Shown: positions 7,882-16,726 of the stretch, piece by piece
Numbering within the stretch: the stretch's first letter is position 1
Layout of the letters: the number at the start of each line of letters is the position of its first letter
Assembly (NCBI RefSeq): GCF_947496485.1
Contig: NZ_CANMCZ010000001.1
Coordinates: forward strand, 367,596 to 431,595
Length of the DNA: 64,000 nt
Source of the DNA: an uncultured Winogradskyella sp.
GTDB lineage: Bacteria > Bacteroidota > Bacteroidia > Flavobacteriales > Flavobacteriaceae
Direction: 5' to 3'
The notes under the pieces: model-generated
Told to the model about the DNA's origin: nothing
The model's input: only the letters and a program-made list of their open reading frames with translations
Database searches by the model: none
Program-made: the position numbers and the translations under genes

Positions 7882-10317
7882 CTAGTCAATAACTATTTTA
7901 CTATTATATATATGTTGATTATCGCCAATAACCCTTATGATATAAATCCCAGACTTAAATTTATTATCTGTATCTATTTCTATTGCACCTGCTGTAATAG
8001 AATTTGTATAAACAGTCTTACCTAAAATATCGTAAATAGTAACTGTCGCATCATTAAAACCGTTTAATGCTATTGTAAATTTATCATTAGTCGGATTAGG
8101 AAAAATATTTACTAAAAAAGGATCAACATCTACCTCTGGAGTACTTAATGTTGTGGACTCTACTAGCCATTTGGCTCTATCATCGTTATTTGAAGAGTGA
8201 ATAATTGTGCCGTCAATATTGTGATACAAATATCTATTAACATTTCTAGTTTCAAACGTATAGGTACCATCTGCATTAGGTATAACAGTCCATATTTTAT
8301 CAACATCAACTCTAGGCGGAGTAAAATTTGTGCTTATCATGGTGCCAGCTGAACCTCCCGCAAATCTTAGGATGCCTCTTTCACCATTATCGATATTGTA
8401 ATAATCACCTGAGCCAGAAGCTATAAATTCCCATTCGCTTACCACACCATCTCCCGTGTCACTAGTAACAACAGCAGAACCATCAGACATTAAGTATTTT
8501 CCAGTTACAAAATTTTTCAATCTATAAATATCGCCTGATAAATCTGTCGGATCATCAATTTCTATATTAACAGTGATTTCGTTAGAAGTTACAGTTTCAT
8601 TATTTGCATTATAGGCTACAGCCTGAATATCGTAAGCACCCTCTGTATCTGGTGTCCAATCTAAAGTATATGGCGCAGTGGTGTCTTCTCCAAACAACGC
8701 ACCATTAAGCAAAAACGCTACTTTAGAAATACTTCCATTCTCATCGACGGCATCTGCAGAAATGGGTATTGTTTCACCTAAGTCATAAGTTTCATCATTA
8801 AACGGCGACGTTAATGATACTCTAAATGGTTCTTGAATGATATCTAAATCAATTATCTGTAAATACAATGGTCTTGTATCATCTGAATGCCCACTTTCCA
8901 TTAAATAGTAGTACAATTTACCATCCGCTATATAAACTCTACCATGTCTGAATGTTCTGCCTGTTGTAGGCTGATATACCGTTGTAAAATTATTAGTGCC
9001 ACCTGCAGCTTTTTGTATTCGAATGCGACCGTTTGTTAGACCAATTAAAAATATATCATTACCAGCCGTGTAGATGGCTTCTGCTCCCGAAAAACTCTCT
9101 GTAGTAATAAAATCCGTAGCACCTGCTGGTCTGTAAGTATGTAAATTCTTGGTCACATTAAATTCATCATCCCTAACGCGACTAATTATGTGTTCATCAC
9201 CATTCTCGGTAACCGTCCAATCAAATCCACCTACAATATAGACTTGATTTGTTTGGGTGGTTTGTGCATAATCTCCTGGCTCCATCACCTTTATCTCATC
9301 GGCGTTACGTAGCGGTAAAGTAATACTTGTACCTTCATGGTTTTTCCAATTAGTGGCACCACTTTGATCATCAGAATACGCATAATATACGCCATTTTGA
9401 TACAGATACTTATCTGTATTATTTCCAGAACGTCGTTGAAAACCGATTCTAATTTTTCCACCAACATATTTTAATCTACCGTACATTCCCCAATTATAAT
9501 CTTGACCAAAATTACTAGCGTTTTTATCTGCAAACTTTATAAAATCAGACCAAGTGGATGTAGCTGCATCATATTTTGCGAAGTGATACCCTCCATTTGA
9601 GCTTGAGCCCTTTCGCATCGAAAAAAACAAATCTCCTTGATTATTTAGAAAAAATTGCGGATAAGTAAGCTCAGAAAATGCACCATAATTTTCGACACCG
9701 TTTAAACTTAAATGCTTATAACCACCGTTAGCATTTTGAACAAATTTGTCTAAGGTGAATTCTGCATCAGGAACTGAGGCTGCATTTGCGACAGAATACG
9801 AATACCTAAAGTAATCATCGCTTAAACTTCCATCTGAAGGTCTGGTATTGGTATAAGCATGCATATCAAAAAGCAGATGAATGGTTCCATCTAAAGGGCT
9901 TACACCTACACCAATGGTATTATGAGATTCACCAATATACCATATATTACGCCAACCTGTATGTTTGTGCGGAAACTCAATGGTAGCCGTGGTTCCTGTA
10001 ATGGTATTATAACGGGTTAGCATCATATTTCTATTAGCTTTACCGCCTTTATACCAAGTCATAAACACATATTCATTATACGTGGTTATGCAATCTCCAT
10101 GGGCCGAGATTTGTGGCCCAAATTTATAGTCGTAACCTGTAGTTGAATTTGGTGCCGATTCATCATTTACTTGTACACCATCAAAGTGTAAAGCGATATC
10201 TGTAATTTCAACTTCATTTTCTAGAACTACTTGAGCAGAAATAAAATAAGTAGTTAATGATAAAAGTAAACAGACATATTTGATACTCCAACTTATCTTA
10301 AAGTATTTTTCTTTCAT
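7882..10317 (-). CDS. secreted BNR-4 ulvan lyase-type protein with Ig-like, lectin-like and T9SS modules
   Basis: An 811-residue secreted protein. Order: signal peptide (1-29, ending ISAQ), BNR-4 seven-bladed propeller (about 30-520), Ig-like domain (about 525-605, VSLTSPF...ISADAVDENGS), lectin-like module (about 612-730, DIYRLKNFVTGKYL) and T9SS sorting tail (about 745-811, FPNPTNDKF). Propeller ulvan lyases (PL24/PL25/PL40 group) cut next to uronic acids. His73 (ISAHGD), His132 (GESHNT) and His153 (DMHAY) are the best catalytic candidates; the 21-residue gap between the last two is kept in all three paralogues here. I chose the ATG at 10317. A longer frame begins only with TTG at 10368, inside the regulator box. 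Own regulon promoter. Confidence 0.82.
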   Translation of the reverse strand: MKEKYFKISWSIKYVCLLLSLTTYFISAQVVLENEVEITDIALHFDGVQVNDESAPNSTTGYDYKFGPQISAHGDCITTYNEYVFMTWYKGGKANRNMMLTRYNTITGTTATIEFPHKHTGWRNIWYIGESHNTIGVGVSPLDGTIHLLFDMHAYTNTRPSDGSLSDDYFRYSYSVANAASVPDAEFTLDKFVQNANGGYKHLSLNGVENYGAFSELTYPQFFLNNQGDLFFSMRKGSSSNGGYHFAKYDAATSTWSDFIKFADKNASNFGQDYNWGMYGRLKYVGGKIRIGFQRRSGNNTDKYLYQNGVYYAYSDDQSGATNWKNHEGTSITLPLRNADEIKVMEPGDYAQTTQTNQVYIVGGFDWTVTENGDEHIISRVRDDEFNVTKNLHTYRPAGATDFITTESFSGAEAIYTAGNDIFLIGLTNGRIRIQKAAGGTNNFTTVYQPTTGRTFRHGRVYIADGKLYYYLMESGHSDDTRPLYLQIIDLDIIQEPFRVSLTSPFNDETYDLGETIPISADAVDENGSISKVAFLLNGALFGEDTTAPYTLDWTPDTEGAYDIQAVAYNANNETVTSNEITVNIEIDDPTDLSGDIYRLKNFVTGKYLMSDGSAVVTSDTGDGVVSEWEFIASGSGDYYNIDNGERGILRFAGGSAGTMISTNFTPPRVDVDKIWTVIPNADGTYTFETRNVNRYLYHNIDGTIIHSSNNDDRAKWLVESTTLSTPEVDVDPFLVNIFPNPTNDKFTIALNGFNDATVTIYDILGKTVYTNSITAGAIEIDTDNKFKSGIYIIRVIGDNQHIYNSKIVID

Positions 10318-10338
10318 AGTATTTAAAATATAAACACT

Positions 10339-10383
10339 TAAAATTACAGTGAAAATGCCTTTAAACAATCCTGTACAATCAGG
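10339..10383 (-). promoter_or_regulatory. PUL regulon promoter for BNR-4 lyase 7882
   Basis: Plus-strand reading: -7 element TAAAATTA (10339-10346), 21 bp, ATCCTG (10368-10373), distal ATCAGG (10378-10383). It lies just downstream of the preceding terminator in transcript order. Confidence 0.72.
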
Positions 10384-10430
10384 TGAGTTTAATAATTTAA
10401 GTTTAAATTCGTTTACAGATAAATAAAAAG

Positions 10431-10453
10431 GCTAGAGCTATTAAACCTCTAGC
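10431..10453 (-). terminator. terminator after BNR-4 gene 10484
   Basis: 7-bp perfect stem GCTAGAG (10431-10437) / CTCTAGC (10447-10453). On the minus strand a T-rich tract follows (complement of AAATAAAAAG at 10421-10430). It ends the 10484-12937 transcript before the next regulon promoter. Confidence 0.75.
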
Positions 10454-10483
10454 TTCTTTAAGCAATTAAGTGTTATTTATAAT

Positions 10484-12937
10484 TTATCTAATCATAAGCT
10501 TGGTATGAAAAACCCTTTGATTTTCATCCACTACTTTTATAAGGTATAGTCCTGATTTGAATTGCCCATTATTTTCAATATTAATTTTATCAGAATCCAT
10601 AGTATCTTGATAAACAATTTTTCCGAGCATATTGTAAATTATAACATTGGCTTTATTGACACTATTTAACTGAATTGTAAACGCGTCCTCAGCTGGATTT
10701 GGAAAAATCTTTGCCGTAAAAACATCAGCTTCAACCTCAGGAGTACTGAGCGTTGTTGATTCTACGATCCATTTTGATCTATCGTCTGTGTTTCCGACAT
10801 GTTCAATAACACCATTAGCATTATGGTATATGTAGTTTGAACCATTTCGAGTTTCAAACTGATATGTGCCATCATTGCTATTATAAATTACTGTAAATTG
10901 TTTATCGGAATCTTCTCTTGGTGCGGCAAAACCAGTATTAATGATATCATTTGCAGGATTTCCTGCTGACCTTAAAATTCCTCGGTCAGATCTTTTACTT
11001 TCTATATTATAATAAGCACCAGCCAGTACAAACTCCCATTCTTTATCGCCAGGAGCGACATTGGTACCATCATCAGCCTCTACGACATCTGCACCTACGG
11101 AATGTAAGTACTTTCCTGTGACGAAATTCTTGATGCGGTAAATATCACCTGTTAAATCAGTTGGATCAAAAACTTGAATATTAACTGTAATTTCAGTAGA
11201 ATTCACAGTTGCATTACTTGCGTTATAAGCTACAGCTTGAATATCATAAGCGCCTTCCGTAGTTGGTGTCCAATCTAAAGTGTAAGGTTCTGTGGTATCT
11301 TCTCCAAACACTGCTCCATTAAGTAAAAACTCCACTTTAGAGATACTTCCATTTTCATCAACTGCATCTGCTGAAATTTGAATAGTTTCTCCTATATCAT
11401 AAGTTTCACCATCAAACGGAGAGGTTAGCGATACTCTAAATGGTTCTTGTATAATATCTAAATCAATAATTTGTAGGTATAATGGTTGCGCACTACCTGA
11501 GGCATTTTCCATCATGTAATAATACAACTTACCATTATCTATGTGTACTCGACCATGGTCAAAGGTTTTTCCAGAAGTAGCCTGATATACTGTAGTAAAA
11601 TTATTAGTGCCACCTTCCGTTTTTTCAACTTTAACTCTACCACTACTTAAACCAATAATAAAGACATCATCTCCAGCAGTGTAAATAGCATCCGCACCAG
11701 AAAAGTTTTCTGAGGTTATAAAATCGGTAGCACCAGCCGGTTTATAAGTATGCAAATTCTTAGTCACATTAAATTCGTTATCTCTTACTCTGCTGATGAT
11801 GTGTACATCACCATTATCGGTAACCGTCCAATCGAAACCTTGTACGATATAAACTTGATTAGCTAGGGTTGTTTGCACATAATCTCCAGGCTCCATTACT
11901 TTAATTAAGTCGGCATCGTATAATGGTAAGCTAAAACTAGTGCCTTCATGATTTTTCCAATTTGATGCCCCAGTTTGATCGTCAGAATAAGCATAATACA
12001 CACCATTTTGATATTGGTACCTGTCATTATTATCTGCAGAGCGTCGTTGAAAACCGATTCGCATTTTACCATTGACGTACTTTATGCTACCATAAAGTCC
12101 CCAATTAAAATCGACACCTGTTTGACTTTGAGCATTCAGTGCGTTAAAATCTATAAAATTAGACCACATAGAAGTCGTTGCATTGTATTTAGTGAACTTA
12201 TACTTGCCATTATTATTTCCGCCTTCACGCATGTTCATCAAAAGTTCTCCTGCATCGTTTAGAAAAAAAGATGGATAGGTTAATCCATCAAATTCATTTT
12301 GATTTTCGTTACCTGTTAACTTTAAATGCTTGTAGCCACCACTTCCGTTCTGAACAAATTTATCTAAGGTAAATTCGGCATCAGAAAGCGATGCTGTATT
12401 TGCTATTGAATAGGAATATCTAAAATAATCATTGGCTAAACTCCCATCTGATGGTCTTGTTGCACTATAGGCATGCATATCGTACAATAAGTGTATGGTT
12501 CCGTCTAAAGGACTTACACCAACAGCAATAGTATTGTGAGATTCTCCGAGCCACCACTTATTTTGAAAACCAGTGTGTGTGTGCGGAAACTCTATTGTTG
12601 CCATGGTACCAGTTACGGTGTTGTATCGCGTTAACATGACATGTCTATCTGTTTTTCCACCACGATACCAAGTCATAAAAACATAATCTCCGTAAGTCTT
12701 TATACAATCACCATGTGCAGAAATGTTTCGTCCGAAAACATAATCGTAAGTAGTGGTACTTCCATTATCAGATGATGTATTTGGCACTTTACTTCCATTA
12801 AAGTGTAAACCAAAATCAGTAATATGTACTTCATTTTCTAAAACTACTTGTCCAAACTGAAGTTGAACAAAGCACAACGTGAGAAAAAGGCATAAGTTTT
12901 TCCTTAAAAGCCTTATACTGAGTGTGTTTTCTTTCAT
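10484..12937 (-). CDS. secreted BNR-4 ulvan lyase-type protein (paralogue of 7882)
   Basis: An 817-residue protein with the same architecture as its downstream neighbour: signal peptide to about residue 30 (QLQFGQ), BNR-4 propeller (about 31-525), Ig-like domain (about 530-615), lectin-like module (about 620-735) and T9SS tail (about 750-817, FPNPAEDAF). Candidate catalytic histidines are His75 (ISAHGD), His134 (GESHNT) and His155 (DMHAY). It is highly similar along its whole length to the 7882 product, so the pair is a tandem duplication. Each copy has its own terminator and promoter, so they are two transcription units. Expected to be an extracellular endolytic ulvan lyase; the exact PL family number needs a database search. 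Confidence 0.82.
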   Translation of the reverse strand: MKENTLSIRLLRKNLCLFLTLCFVQLQFGQVVLENEVHITDFGLHFNGSKVPNTSSDNGSTTTYDYVFGRNISAHGDCIKTYGDYVFMTWYRGGKTDRHVMLTRYNTVTGTMATIEFPHTHTGFQNKWWLGESHNTIAVGVSPLDGTIHLLYDMHAYSATRPSDGSLANDYFRYSYSIANTASLSDAEFTLDKFVQNGSGGYKHLKLTGNENQNEFDGLTYPSFFLNDAGELLMNMREGGNNNGKYKFTKYNATTSMWSNFIDFNALNAQSQTGVDFNWGLYGSIKYVNGKMRIGFQRRSADNNDRYQYQNGVYYAYSDDQTGASNWKNHEGTSFSLPLYDADLIKVMEPGDYVQTTLANQVYIVQGFDWTVTDNGDVHIISRVRDNEFNVTKNLHTYKPAGATDFITSENFSGADAIYTAGDDVFIIGLSSGRVKVEKTEGGTNNFTTVYQATSGKTFDHGRVHIDNGKLYYYMMENASGSAQPLYLQIIDLDIIQEPFRVSLTSPFDGETYDIGETIQISADAVDENGSISKVEFLLNGAVFGEDTTEPYTLDWTPTTEGAYDIQAVAYNASNATVNSTEITVNIQVFDPTDLTGDIYRIKNFVTGKYLHSVGADVVEADDGTNVAPGDKEWEFVLAGAYYNIESKRSDRGILRSAGNPANDIINTGFAAPREDSDKQFTVIYNSNDGTYQFETRNGSNYIYHNANGVIEHVGNTDDRSKWIVESTTLSTPEVEADVFTAKIFPNPAEDAFTIQLNSVNKANVIIYNMLGKIVYQDTMDSDKINIENNGQFKSGLYLIKVVDENQRVFHTKLMIR

Positions 12938-12978
12938 GCTTTTTCTTTTTCTTTTTTCTTCAAACTTGAAGAATTCAA

Positions 12979-13023
12979 TAAAAATAATTATAACAATGTA
13001 AAATAGTATCCTGACCTATCCTG
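12979..13023 (-). promoter_or_regulatory. PUL regulon promoter for BNR-4 lyase 10484
   Basis: Plus-strand reading: TAAAAATA (-7, 12979-12986), 21 bp, ATCCTG (13008-13013), exact second ATCCTG (13018-13023). One of the sites with two perfect half-sites. Confidence 0.8.
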
Positions 13024-13040
13024 AGAAATAGTTAAAAAAT

Positions 13041-13355
13041 CTATTTCATGTAGAACACTTCTTCTAAAGGTACAGATATTGGTGAATTATCTGGATTCAC
13101 CTCCATAATATCTGCCATAAAATCCCACCATTTTTTTACGATAGTATTAGAAGCTAAATCTTGAGAACCACCAGAACCTGACACTTTTTGAAAAGCAAAC
13201 AACGTATGTGTTTCTTCATCTAAAAAAATAGAATACTCACTAACACCATTAGCTTTTAAGAGTGCTTTAAGTTCTGGCCATAACTCATCATGACGCTTTT
13301 TATACAGTGCTTTCTGCCCTTTATTCAGTTTCATTTTAAAAGCAAGTCTTTGCAT
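13041..13355 (-). CDS. rhaM: L-rhamnose mutarotase
   Basis: A 104-residue cytoplasmic protein of the family's normal length. It interconverts the alpha and beta anomers of L-rhamnose, helping the isomerase step. The residues known from E. coli RhaM are present at the same numbers: Tyr18, His22 (in KKRHDELWPELK) and the Trp76-Trp77 pair (KKWWDFM). It lies 6 bp downstream of the GH3 gene in the same transcript. A rhamnose-specific enzyme inside the locus supports a rhamnose-rich glycan such as ulvan. Start and stop are unambiguous. Confidence 0.93.
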   Translation of the reverse strand: MQRLAFKMKLNKGQKALYKKRHDELWPELKALLKANGVSEYSIFLDEETHTLFAFQKVSGSGGSQDLASNTIVKKWWDFMADIMEVNPDNSPISVPLEEVFYMK

Positions 13356-13361
13356 AGTTCC

Positions 13362-15554
13362 TTATTTTACTTTAACGTTAATAGTATGTAAGCGCGCACC
13401 TAAATTTTTACTTCTGGCTCCTGGAGAAGCATTACCTACAATAATTTCAGCATTTCCTTTATGTCTTTTTGTATTTCCCTGATCATCAAAATAATTAAAG
13501 GCATTAGAGTCAATTTTAAAACTAACTTTTAAGGATTCTTTTGGTTTTAATGTAATGCGCTTAAAATCTTTAAGCGATGCTAATGGAACACCTTCATCGT
13601 TGCCTTTTAAAGTTATATACAATTGTATGACATCTTCAATAGTGCGATTGCCTTCATTGGTTATTGTAGCTTCAATTGTTTGAGTTGTATTTTTTTTAAT
13701 GATTTCAGAATCAATATTAACATTTGTCATTGACATCTTTGAGTACGTAAGTCCATAACCAAAAGGATATAAAGGCTCTTTAGTCATGTACTTATAAGTT
13801 CTTCCTTTCATGCTATAGTCTTCATAGGCTGGCAACTGTTCTTTATTTTTAGGAAAGGTTATGGGTAATTTACCAGATGGAGAAATGTCTCCAAAAATAA
13901 CATCTGCTATGGCATTGCCACCTTGCTCTCCTGGATACCATGCATAAATTACTGCGTCAGCTAACTCGCTCACTTCAGTTAAATCTAAAGGGCAACCAGC
14001 AAACACAACTACTATTAAAGGCTTATTGTGTTTACCTCTCATTTTTCTTAAATATTCAATTTGATTTTCAGGCAATTGCATGGTAATATTATCACCTTTA
14101 TTGCTTGAACCGATGGCTTCGTTCTCTTCTCCTTCCATAACTATGGTCAATCCTAAAGCGACAATCGTTGCATCAGCCTTTGCTGCTAAATGACTATAAT
14201 TATCTCCCTTATTTTTATTGGACTGATTGATCATTGCTCCTGCACGATACTGGACTCTGGTAATTGGAGACACTTTACCAACTACACCTTCTAACAAGGT
14301 TACTAAATTATCTCCTAAACCGTGATAATTCCCAATTAAGGTTCTTATGTCTCCTGCCAGTGGGCCACTCACATATAGTTGTTTGATATCTTTTTTCAAC
14401 GGCAAGACATTGTCATTTTTTAAAAGCACTATCGATTTTTGAGCTACTTTTTTAGCGAGTTCTATGTTTTCTTCTGAATGAATTACTTCTAAACCAATAG
14501 TTGAATAGGGGTTTAACTCAGGAGAATCAAACATTCCCAATTTAAACCGTGTTTTCAATAATGGACGCAAACCATTATCAATATCTTCATCTGTTATAAG
14601 TCCCTGACTGTAGGCTTCATTAAGTTGTTTGTAGGTATTACCACAATTTAAATTTGTACCACTTTTTAAGGCCAATGCCGCAGATTCTGCGGGTGTTTTA
14701 GTAAGACCATGGTCTCTATGAAAATTGCGTACTGCGCCGCAGTCACTTACTACATGTCCTTTAAAGTTCCAATTATCTCTTAGAATCATTTGTAGTAAGG
14801 TTTGGCTACCACAACAGGCTTCATTATTGGTTCTGTTATAGGCGCACATCACCGCTTCAACACCAGCATCTACACATGCTTTAAAAGCAGGTAAATAGGT
14901 TTCATGTAAATCTTGGCTATTAACAACAGCATTAAAACTGTGCCTATCAGCTTCTGGCCCACTATGAACCGCAAAATGTTTTGCGCAGGCTGCTGTCTTT
15001 AAATATTTAGGATGGTTGCCTTGCATTCCTTTAATAAAAGACGCACCAATTTGTCCAGATAGAAAAGGGTCTTCTCCATAGGTTTCCTGACCTCTTCCCC
15101 AGCGTGGATCTCTAAAAATATTAACGTTTGGACTCCAAAAGGAAAGTCCCATATAACGAATAAACTCTCCATTGTTCCTTACTAAATGATTATTAACGGC
15201 TCTTGCTTCGTCTGAAATAACACTGCCAATCTCTTCGATTAATTCTGTATCAAAAGTAGAAGCTAGACCTATAGCCTGAGGAAAAATAGTAGCTTTTGGA
15301 CCACGAGCAACACCATGTAAAGCTTCATTCCACCAGTCGTAGGATTTAATATCTAAGCGTTCTATCTCACTACTCGCATTTATCAATTGTGATATTTTCT
15401 CATCTAAAGTCATACAATTGATTAGTAGTTCTACACGTGCATCAAAACTTAACTCAGTGTTCAACCAAGGTTTTGAATCGCAACCCGTCTGACATATTCC
15501 ACTAAATGGAAAATGTAGTAAAGTTATAAACAGTAATACTAGCGTTTTATTCAT
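13362..15554 (-). CDS. GH3 glycoside hydrolase (beta-xylosidase-like)
   Basis: A 730-residue periplasmic enzyme with a signal peptide of about 21 residues. The GH3 N-terminal barrel includes ACAKHFAVHSGPEADRH (about 189-205). The nucleophile is Asp271 in HVVSDCGAV. The alpha/beta sandwich domain (about 375-590) and C-terminal fibronectin-III-like domain (about 625-720) follow. The SDCGA form and the double-Cys NEACCGS motif are typical of the plant-type beta-xylosidase/arabinofuranosidase branch of GH3, so removal of ulvan xylose is likely. rhaM follows after 6 bp. No regulon box precedes it; it sits behind the strong hairpin at 15618-15654, so either read-through or a separate weak promoter drives it. 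Confidence 0.9.
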   Translation of the reverse strand: MNKTLVLLFITLLHFPFSGICQTGCDSKPWLNTELSFDARVELLINCMTLDEKISQLINASSEIERLDIKSYDWWNEALHGVARGPKATIFPQAIGLASTFDTELIEEIGSVISDEARAVNNHLVRNNGEFIRYMGLSFWSPNVNIFRDPRWGRGQETYGEDPFLSGQIGASFIKGMQGNHPKYLKTAACAKHFAVHSGPEADRHSFNAVVNSQDLHETYLPAFKACVDAGVEAVMCAYNRTNNEACCGSQTLLQMILRDNWNFKGHVVSDCGAVRNFHRDHGLTKTPAESAALALKSGTNLNCGNTYKQLNEAYSQGLITDEDIDNGLRPLLKTRFKLGMFDSPELNPYSTIGLEVIHSEENIELAKKVAQKSIVLLKNDNVLPLKKDIKQLYVSGPLAGDIRTLIGNYHGLGDNLVTLLEGVVGKVSPITRVQYRAGAMINQSNKNKGDNYSHLAAKADATIVALGLTIVMEGEENEAIGSSNKGDNITMQLPENQIEYLRKMRGKHNKPLIVVVFAGCPLDLTEVSELADAVIYAWYPGEQGGNAIADVIFGDISPSGKLPITFPKNKEQLPAYEDYSMKGRTYKYMTKEPLYPFGYGLTYSKMSMTNVNIDSEIIKKNTTQTIEATITNEGNRTIEDVIQLYITLKGNDEGVPLASLKDFKRITLKPKESLKVSFKIDSNAFNYFDDQGNTKRHKGNAEIIVGNASPGARSKNLGARLHTINVKVK

Positions 15555-15617
15555 AATAACTTGGATTAAAAACTATTGGTAACAAGACTATAATAAGGAT
15601 AATTCTTTATCAAAAAA

Positions 15618-15654
15618 ATCATCCCATCTTTTGTAATACAAAAGATGGGATGAT
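15618..15654 (-). terminator. strong terminator after gene 15687
   Basis: Perfect 17-bp stem (15618-15634 with 15638-15654) and a 3-nt loop. Seven A residues at 15612-15618 give a T tract on the minus strand. A-rich sequence on the other side could make it bidirectional. Confidence 0.88.
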
Positions 15655-15686
15655 CTAAAAAAACATTTTATATCAAATATGTAATG

Positions 15687-16547
15687 TTATTCTTTTACTA
15701 TTTTTTTTGTAAAACTAGCACCGTTCTCTCCTTGTAGTTTTACAATATACATACCACTAGTGAGTGTACTTACATCTAATTTAGTAGATGAAGCGTCATC
15801 TTCAAGACTACTAGAAATGACTTGTTTTCCAAGTAAATCATAAATAGCAATTTGCTTAATGCTTTGATTTAAGCCCTCTATTGATAATTCATCTTTAACA
15901 GGGTTAGTGATAACAACAGAACTTGTATCAAACTCTTCAGTGCTTAATGCAGTAACAAGAATGAAACGAATATCGTTAATTGTACCCCCATTTTGAAACA
16001 GTACTTGATCACCTGCTGCCGTTGGAGGTACGCTATATCTTAAGTTTCCTTGTCCTACAGGTTTAGCGAACAATGCATTGTTTCCACTGCCGCTCCAACC
16101 AGTCGCTTTTCTTCTTTGAAACTGGTCATAACCGTAGTCTGGATCACTTGTATCACTTATCGGCAGACCAGGTCTAACATTAACTCTAATCTCAGGATCT
16201 GCTCCGGACCCATCATAAGTTGATTGATCTACAATCATGGTAAAGGCTCCAGGACCAGGGGTGATGTCTGCTGTAATTTCCACATAACCAGAGGAAGCTG
16301 GCTCTCTATGGTCTATTACAGTCCAAAGTTGTGTTGCATCATCGCCTGCTAATTCGTCAGACCATACTAACTCACCAGAAGAACCATCGATGGTCATGTA
16401 AAGTTCCGTAGTCAATCCACATGTTGCAAGTTTATAAACACCTGGCTCAAGCCATAGTTCAGGACAATTCTGAGCCTGTACTTGAAGCGCAGACAGAGCA
16501 AATAGTACAAATGCACTAATTTTTAAAGTAATTTTTTTCATATTCAT
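15687..16547 (-). CDS. small secreted T9SS protein, function unknown
   Basis: A 286-residue protein. Signal peptide to about residue 25 (ALQVQAQ; the second Met at 16541 is an alternative start), one beta-rich domain (about 27-205, CPELWLEPGVYKLATCGLT... EITADITPGPG...), then a T9SS tail (about 215-286, ending FTKKIVKE). No catalytic motif that I recognise. It is transcribed alone from a regulon promoter and closed by a strong terminator, so it is co-expressed with the ulvan enzymes. Possible roles are a surface glycan-binding protein or an undescribed lyase. Confidence 0.85.
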   Translation of the reverse strand: MNMKKITLKISAFVLFALSALQVQAQNCPELWLEPGVYKLATCGLTTELYMTIDGSSGELVWSDELAGDDATQLWTVIDHREPASSGYVEITADITPGPGAFTMIVDQSTYDGSGADPEIRVNVRPGLPISDTSDPDYGYDQFQRRKATGWSGSGNNALFAKPVGQGNLRYSVPPTAAGDQVLFQNGGTINDIRFILVTALSTEEFDTSSVVITNPVKDELSIEGLNQSIKQIAIYDLLGKQVISSSLEDDASSTKLDVSTLTSGMYIVKLQGENGASFTKKIVKE

Positions 16548-16615
16548 TGTTTTTAGTTAAAAAAATATTTAATGTACTTTCTGTTATAAATATTAATTAT
16601 AGATTAATTTACTAC

Positions 16616-16660
16616 CAATATTAGCACATAAAATCAAAAGTACCATCCTGCACTATCCTG
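16616..16660 (-). promoter_or_regulatory. PUL regulon promoter for T9SS protein 15687
   Basis: Plus-strand reading: CAATATTA (-7, 16616-16623), 21 bp, ATCCTG (16645-16650), second ATCCTG (16655-16660). Confidence 0.8.
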
Positions 16661-16726
16661 TTAAAATTCGGTATAGAATATTTCCTTATAATTATTCTGT
16701 CATGCACTATAGATTGCGGTTTTAAA

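Noticed and set aside
10318..10368. Longer start of the 7882 lyase at 10368
   Set aside because: The codon there is TTG, the extra 17 residues precede a complete signal peptide, and the position falls inside the regulator box and upstream of the predicted transcript start.
16635..16642. CAAAAGTA as the -7 element of the 15687 gene
   Set aside because: It directly abuts the regulator boxes; CAATATTA at 16616-16623 has the 21-bp spacing seen at the other promoters.
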